A DNA stretch of 19,885 bases from contig CAZOMM010000035.1 of NCBI GenBank assembly GCA_964581165.1, positions 1-19,885 of the forward strand, read 5' to 3'. The notes under the pieces were generated by a model. It was given only the letters and a program-made list of their open reading frames with translations. It did not search any database and was not told where the DNA came from. Of the stretch, positions 15,923-19,885 are shown one piece after another (the stretch's first letter is position 1; the number at the start of each line of letters is the position of its first letter). Source of the DNA: CAZPAN01 sp964581165 (GTDB lineage: Bacteria > Actinomycetota > Coriobacteriia > Coriobacteriales > CADBOM01). The translations under genes were made by a program, and so were the position numbers.

Positions 15923-17002
15923 ATGTCAAAGAAAAAACCAGAACCGAGTATGCGTGAAGTGCAGAATGCTGCAAAAACACTGTACGCCAATATTCGCTTT
16001 ATGTCGGTTGACAATCCTATTCGCTCGATAGTGCTTACTAGCTCGGTGCCTAACGAAGGCAAGACAACCACCTCGGTTAACCTAGCACAGGCTATTTCCA
16101 CCTCAGGCAAGCGTGTGTTGCTAGTAGAGTGCGACATGAGGCGCAGATCTTTAGCCTACGCTCTAAACATACACCCGAGTGCGGGCATTTATGCTGTGCT
16201 TACAAACGAGGTGTCACTTGAGCAGGCGGTATGTTCTACTCCATTTCCTAACCTGTACTTTCTTGATACTGAGCCTAATATTCCCAACCCGGCAGACCTT
16301 TTAGCGTCGAGTCGCTTTAGGCGTTTTGCGAAGCACTTACGCGACACGTACGATTTTGTGATCTTTGATACGCCGCCGGTAGGTGCTTTTGTGGATGCCG
16401 CCGTGCTTTCTGCATTAGTGGATGCAACGGTGATGGTGGTGCGCACCAACCATGTAAAACGCGATCAGTTGTTGAGTGCTTATCAGCAGCTAGAAAAGGC
16501 AAATGCCAACGTTATTGGTGTCTGTGCTACCTTTGTAGAGAACACGAGTTCCGAATTCTACTACGCCTACTACACCATGGACGGTAAGCGTGTTAAGAAG
16601 GATGCACCTTCGTCCTCTGTTGAGTCGGGTTCTAACACGTATACAAGGAGGGGGAGAGGTACAAACCCGAGCCGTTCACGAGGCTCCGCCGATGTGCAGT
16701 TACCCTCTTCGCGTACAGCCTTTAAAGGATTAAAAGGCAAACAAACTACTGCAGCCACTACAGAAGGCGGCACTGCTGCTGACTCCACTGGCTCTAGGGT
16801 TGCCGCTAGCTCCGGTACTACTGCCGGCTCCAGCACTGCGAGCCGCAGTATTGCCGGTTCTAGGATCGCCAACTCTAGTATTGCCAGCTCTAGTATTGCG
16901 AGTCGCAGCGCCGCCAGCTCCCGCATTGCCAGCTCCGGCATTACTGGTCGCAGCGCCGCCAGCTCCAGCATTACTGGCTCCGGCTTGCGCCAGCAGAGAT
17001 AG
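15923..17002 (+). CDS. CpsD/CapB-type tyrosine kinase (BY-kinase) with repeat tail
   Basis: A 359-residue BY-kinase, a cytoplasmic autokinase that works with the Wzz-type partner to regulate polymer synthesis. It has Walker A SVPNEGKTT (42-50), Walker A' VLLVECDMRR (~65-74) and Walker B FVIFDTPPV (145-153). A short tyrosine cluster EFYYAYY (211-217) is the likely autophosphorylation site. The catalytic part ends near 230, the usual length of the family. The remaining ~130 residues are an added Ser/Ala/Gly/Arg-rich tail, whose last part (299-353) is 11 pentapeptides like SIASS encoded by a 15-bp tandem repeat. GAGGG precedes ATG 15923. The phosphatase gene follows 20 bases after the stop. Confidence 0.93.
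   Translation: MSKKKPEPSMREVQNAAKTLYANIRFMSVDNPIRSIVLTSSVPNEGKTTTSVNLAQAISTSGKRVLLVECDMRRRSLAYALNIHPSAGIYAVLTNEVSLEQAVCSTPFPNLYFLDTEPNIPNPADLLASSRFRRFAKHLRDTYDFVIFDTPPVGAFVDAAVLSALVDATVMVVRTNHVKRDQLLSAYQQLEKANANVIGVCATFVENTSSEFYYAYYTMDGKRVKKDAPSSSVESGSNTYTRRGRGTNPSRSRGSADVQLPSSRTAFKGLKGKQTTAATTEGGTAADSTGSRVAASSGTTAGSSTASRSIAGSRIANSSIASSSIASRSAASSRIASSGITGRSAASSSITGSGLRQQR
16817..16981 (+). repeat. 15-bp tandem repeat in the BY-kinase gene (11 units)
   Basis: Eleven contiguous 15-bp units from 16817, for example AGTATTGCCAGCTCT (16877) and AGCGCCGCCAGCTCC (16907 and again 16952). They encode pentapeptides of the type (S/R/G)(I/A)(A/T)(S/G)(S/R). The period keeps the reading frame, so unit gain or loss would change only tail length. 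Frames read across it on other strands give spurious Leu/Ala/Pro-rich proteins. Confidence 0.9.
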
Positions 17003-17022
17003 GGAATTGATAGGGAATTACC

Positions 17023-17676
17023 ATGCGGGACATTCACTGTCACATACTACCTGGTGTTGACGACGGCGCTGCCAATCTAGAGGAGTCGCTTGCTATGCTA
17101 GAGGCGGCAAAAAGCGTAGGTGTTAAGTCTATCGTTTGTACGCCGCATGTGCGCGACCCCTACTTTGACTACGATGCGATGTGGGATTCTTTTGAGCTAC
17201 TGCGTGCACATGCGGGTAACTTTCCTTTGCAAATGGGCTGGGAGGTTAACCATGCCAAGCTCATGGATTTGGGAATGAGCTGGGCTGATAGGCTTACTTT
17301 TGATGGTGGGCGAGAGTTTTTACTGGAGTTTTCGAGCCGTTGTAGCGAATACGACTTTAACGAGTACGAGCGCACCATTTACGAGCTGCAGGGCCGAGGC
17401 TTTACGGTGATTGTCGCGCACCCCGAGCGGTATCGGGCAATTCAGGAGAACATTGACATTGCACGACGGCTGGTAAAGATGGGCTGTTTTTTGCAGGCCT
17501 CGGCCGATTTTGTGGCAGGTGGCAGACTGGGTAGGGAGAAGCGCCCGGCAAAAAGGCTCTTTGAGGAAAACTTGTACACCTATATTGCCAGTGATGCGCA
17601 TTATCCAGATCATTATCGTTTGCTGGCAGAGGCAAAGAGAAACTTTCAGACACAAGGGAGGCATGTGAGGATGTAG
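17023..17676 (+). CDS. CpsB/YwqE-type PHP-family tyrosine phosphatase
   Basis: A 217-residue metal-dependent phosphatase of the polymerase-and-histidinol-phosphatase (PHP) fold, which dephosphorylates the BY-kinase. Metal-site motifs are DIHCHILPGVDDGA (His5, His7, Asp13/14), VCTPH (His42), WEVN (Glu74), VAHPERY (His133) and SDAH (Asp191, His193). A few residues may be missing at the end compared with relatives, but all catalytic motifs are present. ATG 17023 begins right at the conserved motif, as usual; the ribosome site is weak (AGGGAATT). It closes the wzz-kinase-phosphatase group and is followed by a hairpin at 17730-17757. Confidence 0.93.
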   Translation: MRDIHCHILPGVDDGAANLEESLAMLEAAKSVGVKSIVCTPHVRDPYFDYDAMWDSFELLRAHAGNFPLQMGWEVNHAKLMDLGMSWADRLTFDGGREFLLEFSSRCSEYDFNEYERTIYELQGRGFTVIVAHPERYRAIQENIDIARRLVKMGCFLQASADFVAGGRLGREKRPAKRLFEENLYTYIASDAHYPDHYRLLAEAKRNFQTQGRHVRM

Positions 17677-18007
17677 AGCCAGCGAACCGGTTGCAGTTGA
17701 TTTTCTGCTTCTCGTTTTCTGCTTCTTGTGGTGCTTTTAGTGTGGTTTTAAAGCACCTTTAACGCCTTTAGTGTGTGAGTCTACAGGAGTTAGAGGATCT
17801 AGAGGAGTTAGAGAAAGTCAATTGCAGGTGGTTCCTGTAATCTGAGACATAAGTCTTTAAACATATCTTGAAAGCACAGGATCGTCGCTGGGTGCGCGTT
17901 CTGGATCGCTCAAGGGTAAATAAGTTGTTGCACAACACGTGTCGTTTTATGGCTGCACGGGGGCGTTCCCCTGCGCTGGGCGTTTTATGCGGCAGGGGGT
18001 GGCGCTT
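17677..18007. other. Intergenic leader between phosphatase and antiterminator genes
   Basis: No gene is supported. It contains a 14-bp tandem duplication TTTTCTGCTTCTYG (17701-17728), the hairpin described separately, and three 9-bp units near GGAGTTAGA (17786-17812). Shorter hairpins follow: GTTGT/ACAAC around 17924 and GGGG/CCCC around 17960. RNA hairpins of this sort near the start of a transcript are where LoaP-type antiterminators are known to act, but these hairpins have not been shown to be such sites. The loaP-like gene needs a promoter here; I see no clear one. Confidence 0.55.
17730..17757 (+). terminator. Hairpin terminator after the phosphatase gene
   Basis: GGTGCTTT (17730-17737) and AAAGCACC (17750-17757) form a perfect 8-bp stem with a 12-base loop, followed by TTTAACGCCTTTAG. 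The T-run is short, so termination may be partial, which would suit control by an antiterminator. Confidence 0.55.
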
Positions 18008-18520
18008 ATGTGGTATGTCGTGCAAGTTGTTGGCGGCAGAGAAAAGCATGTAGCAAAGCTTATAAACAAAATCGCTGACGCGGGTGTTTTTGAGGAATGC
18101 TTTGTCCCTCAGTACGAGATCAAAAAACGCTATTCGGGCGAATGGCACCTTTGTAGGGAAGTTCTGATACCCGGCTACATTTTCGTTGTCACTAAAGACC
18201 CGGATAAGGCTGCAGAACAGCTAAAGCAGGTGCCAGAGTTTACGCGACTACTTAGCAACAACGGAAAATTTTTACCCTTAAGTGATCCAGAAGTAAGTCT
18301 TATTAACGCGTTTATGGAACCAGACAAACGTGTGGTTGGCATGTCGAGTGGCGTGATCGAAGGCGACGAGGTAATTGTGCTCACAGGGCCGCTGATGAAC
18401 CACACTGGTCTAATCAAAAAGATCGACCGCCACAAGCGGCTTGCGTACCTAGAAATCAGCATTCTGGGGCGCAAAAAAACCGTAAAACTTGGGCTAGAGA
18501 TTGTTAGAAAACACGCCTAA
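18008..18520 (+). CDS. LoaP/UpxY-like NusG-family antiterminator
   Basis: A 170-residue NusG paralogue. The N-terminal NGN domain begins MWYVVQVVGGREKHVAKLI and includes EVLIPGYIFVV. The C-terminal KOW domain is GDEVIVLTGPLMNHTGLIKKID. Specialised NusG proteins of this size (LoaP, UpxY, RfaH) bind elongating RNA polymerase at particular operons and let it pass terminators. They are common in capsule loci. AGGGGG (17994-17999) lies 8 bases before ATG 18008; 23 upstream in-frame codons are not needed and are not protein-like. It overlaps the transferase gene by 20 bases if that gene starts at 18501, implying coupled translation. It is not the housekeeping NusG, which sits with secE elsewhere. 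Confidence 0.9.
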   Translation: MWYVVQVVGGREKHVAKLINKIADAGVFEECFVPQYEIKKRYSGEWHLCREVLIPGYIFVVTKDPDKAAEQLKQVPEFTRLLSNNGKFLPLSDPEVSLINAFMEPDKRVVGMSSGVIEGDEVIVLTGPLMNHTGLIKKIDRHKRLAYLEISILGRKKTVKLGLEIVRKHA

Positions 18521-19421
18521 AAAAGAAATATTTTCGAGTGCGGAGCTGGGTGAGTCGCAGCTGGGGTCGGGCGACCCGCAGCTGGGGTTGGGCGACTCAC
18601 AGTTAGAGACGGACGACTCGAAGATATGGGCAGATGATCCACAGTCGAGATCGGGCGATCCACAGCCGGGGCCAGACGACCCGCGTCCAAGCCCAGGCGG
18701 CTCGCAATCAAACTCGGGCAAAAAGTTTATCTCCGATGCCGAAGCGGTCGAAATACTACGCACACTCAATGCGGGCGTTAAGCCTTGTTTATCGCGATAT
18801 GGATACCGCTTTGTAAAACGTACATTTGATTTGTGCGCATCTGCAGTAGCAATTGCGGTTTTGTTGGTTTTCTCGCTTGTGTTGTGTGGAGTTATCTGTG
18901 TAAAGAGCCCAGGAGCCGGGCCGCTGTATTCGCAGTGGCGGGTGGGTCGTGTTCGCAAAGATGGATCGTACCGGCTTTTTCGTATGTGGAAGTTTAGATC
19001 CATGGTGCCCAATGCCCACGAGATGCTCTCAGAACTACAAGATGCCAACGAGGCAGATGGCCCACTGTTCAAGATCAAAGAAGACCCGCGCATTATCCCC
19101 GGTGTTGGTGCATTCATTCGCCGCCACTCAATTGATGAGTTGCCGCAGCTGCTCAATGTGTTTGTAGGGGATATGAGCCTTATTGGTCCGCGTCCGGGTT
19201 TGCCAAACGAGGTTATTCAGTATGACGAACGTGAAAAAGGTCGTCTGGCTGTAAAACCCGGCTGTGGTGGCCTGTGGCAAGCTGGCCCTAGAAGCAATTC
19301 TAGTTTTAAAGAGATGATCAATCTTGACCTTGAGTACATCGAGAGAAGTAGCGCTGCCTACGATCTCGGTCTGGTTTTTAAAACCACCAAACAAGTAATC
19401 ATGGGAAAAGGAGCCTTTTAA
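18501..19421 (+). CDS. Polyprenyl-phosphate glycosylphosphotransferase with repeat N-terminus
   Basis: This enzyme transfers a sugar-1-phosphate from a nucleotide sugar to undecaprenyl phosphate at the inner membrane face, the first step of glycan assembly. The catalytic part (~100-306) is the small monotopic type. It has a single re-entrant hydrophobic helix (~108-133), GPLYSQWRVG, RMWKFRSM, the catalytic Asp-Glu pair in SIDELPQLLNVFVGDMSLIG (Asp212, Glu213) and VKPGCGGLWQ. Residues ~21-69 are instead a heptapeptide repeat like LGSGDPQ, absent from the family core. The TTG start at 18501 lacks a good ribosome site and the true start is uncertain; it overlaps the antiterminator gene. A terminator follows the stop. 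Confidence 0.9.
   Translation: MLENTPKKEIFSSAELGESQLGSGDPQLGLGDSQLETDDSKIWADDPQSRSGDPQPGPDDPRPSPGGSQSNSGKKFISDAEAVEILRTLNAGVKPCLSRYGYRFVKRTFDLCASAVAIAVLLVFSLVLCGVICVKSPGAGPLYSQWRVGRVRKDGSYRLFRMWKFRSMVPNAHEMLSELQDANEADGPLFKIKEDPRIIPGVGAFIRRHSIDELPQLLNVFVGDMSLIGPRPGLPNEVIQYDEREKGRLAVKPGCGGLWQAGPRSNSSFKEMINLDLEYIERSSAAYDLGLVFKTTKQVIMGKGAF
18561..18725 (+). repeat. 21-bp tandem repeat in the transferase gene
   Basis: Seven full 21-bp units from 18561 to 18707 plus partial units on each side. The sequence from 18561 and its near copy from 18582 share the pattern CTGGGGTYGGGCGACYC followed by RCAG. Each encodes a heptapeptide of the form xGSGD(P/S)Q, acidic and proline-rich. The period keeps the frame, so unit gain or loss alters only the cytoplasmic N-terminal extension. 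Confidence 0.9.
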
Positions 19422-19438
19422 AGGCTTTTTCTTTTTTA
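19412..19438 (+). terminator. Terminator overlapping the transferase stop codon
   Basis: AGCCTTTTAAAGGCT (19412-19426) is palindromic and is followed by TTTTCTTTTTT. The stop codon of the transferase lies inside the hairpin. Typical compact intrinsic terminator. Confidence 0.75.
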
Positions 19439-19491
19439 TGGCTATTTAACGTCGTGTGTAAGACAGGCGGGTCTTAAAGATACAAGATATG

Positions 19492-19513
19492 CAAAAGTGC
19501 TTTCGACACAGTT
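19492..19513. repeat. 22-bp sequence shared with the gyrB leader (other copy 1000-1021)
   Basis: The 22 bases here match 1000-1021 with one mismatch; the shared part includes GTGCTYTCGACACAGTT. In the gyrB leader it forms the 5' arm of the terminator; here the 3' arm is missing. It sits directly before the transferase remnant. A mobile-element end, protein-binding site or recombination scar are possible. Confidence 0.6.
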
Positions 19514-19533
19514 CTCAGCGCCTATGTAAAAAG

Positions 19534-19722
19534 ATCCTGTCTGTTCCAGCAGGCATTACCGGTCTTTGGCAAGTCACGGCGCGCAATGGCGCCACTTTTG
19601 AAAGCAGTGAGCGTCAAAAGATCGAACTTGAGTATGTACGAAACGCTGGATTTGCGATGGATGCGCGTATTTTCTTTGCCACCTTTGCTGCCATGTTTGG
19701 TAAGAGCAGGACTGGAAAGTAG
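19534..19722 (+). pseudogene. 3' remnant of a second glycosylphosphotransferase gene
   Basis: About 58 codons match only the extreme C-terminus of bacterial sugar transferases: PAGITGLWQVTARN, then ATFESSERQKIELEYVRNAG and FAMDARIFFATFAAMFG, equivalent to the KPGITGLWQV...LDxxYV...DxxIxxKT end of the family. The membrane helix, the FRSM motif and the Asp-Glu pair are absent. A read-through start at 19489 gives only a short unrelated leader. The remnant differs clearly from the C-terminus of the intact transferase just upstream, so it derives from another subfamily member. It most likely marks replacement of an earlier transferase gene or deletion of intervening genes. Confidence 0.75.
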
Positions 19723-19729
19723 CAATACC

Positions 19730-19885
19730 TTGGGGAGAGAGCAAAGCGATATAGTCTACGCAAGATGGCTAGACAACATTGCCGAAGAGCATAAAGAAAT
19801 ACTTGCCCGTGCGAATGATGGCGATGTTGTAGATGCCTTCTATAAAGATCTTGCCTTTGGAACCGGTGGTCTGCGAGGAAAGCTT
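19730..19885 (+). CDS. Phosphohexomutase (phosphoglucomutase/phosphomannomutase), 5' part
   Basis: The first ~52 codons of an alpha-D-phosphohexomutase; the window ends inside the gene. The visible WLDNIAEEHKEILARANDG and FYKDLAFGTGGLRGKL match the start of the PgcA-like phosphoglucomutase group, where FGTGGLRG precedes the phosphoserine loop. The enzyme interconverts hexose-6-phosphate and hexose-1-phosphate, supplying precursors for nucleotide sugars. The start is uncertain: TTG 19730 gives the usual N-terminal length and has GGAAAG ~10 bases upstream, and the frame is open further upstream with other TTG codons. It lies 8 bases after the transferase remnant. It may be a general metabolic gene or part of the polysaccharide locus. 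Confidence 0.85.
   Translation, partial: MGREQSDIVYARWLDNIAEEHKEILARANDGDVVDAFYKDLAFGTGGLRGKL

Noticed and set aside
16570..17043. Minus-strand ORF with LAILE-type pentapeptide repeats resembling pentapeptide-repeat proteins
   Set aside because: It is the shadow of the 15-bp tandem repeat inside the BY-kinase gene, whose own frame has all the catalytic motifs and a proper start.

Overview
The window looks like a stretch of a Coriobacteriia (Actinomycetota) chromosome, probably Eggerthellaceae-like and fairly AT-rich, taken from a draft or metagenome scaffold because it contains a run of exactly 100 N. The order recF - DUF721/DciA - gyrB - gyrA - tRNA-Ile(GAU) - tRNA-Ala(UGC) is the classic actinobacterial origin-proximal block. 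The TSCPD-domain protein, MoeA, the adenosyl-deaminase-type amidohydrolase and the solitary UroD/MtaA-type protein fit gut Coriobacteriia. The family-level assignment is inference; no species is claimed.

Layout: (1) 1-5406, replication and topology genes, all plus strand, with gyrA cut by the N gap. (2) 5507-6425, a minus-strand bifunctional-nuclease (DUF151) gene cut by the same gap, then two tRNAs and a strong terminator. (3) 6612-9859, a TSCPD protein, moeA and a convergent amidohydrolase. Two copies of a ~173-bp structured intergenic repeat sit just after the TSCPD and moeA stops. (4) 10079-11573, two minus-strand tRNA-Ser genes and a UroD/MtaA-family gene. (5) 11813-14223, an acidic unknown protein convergent with, and overlapping, a membrane protein with a HEAT-like repeat domain. 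(6) 14224-15253, a roughly 1-kb intergenic region full of short repeats, including a 14-bp tandem array, spaced direct repeats, a G10 homopolymer and an 18-bp tandem array. (7) 15254-19885, a polysaccharide (capsule/exopolysaccharide) locus: Wzz-type co-polymerase, BY-kinase, PHP tyrosine phosphatase, a LoaP/NusG-like antiterminator overlapping a polyprenyl-phosphate glycosylphosphotransferase, a leftover 3' fragment of a second such transferase, and the start of a phosphohexomutase.

How it works together: in region 7 the kinase, phosphatase and Wzz proteins should control polymer chain length by tyrosine phosphorylation. The transferase starts glycan assembly on undecaprenyl phosphate, the mutase supplies hexose-1-phosphate, and the NusG paralogue may let polymerase read through a long operon. 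The most unusual feature is a set of degenerate minisatellites (periods 14, 15, 18 and 21 bp) within and next to this locus. Several encode low-complexity peptide tails grafted onto conserved enzymes, and a G10 tract lies upstream of wzz. Together they suggest a repeat-driven variation hotspot at a surface-polysaccharide locus; that interpretation is inference.
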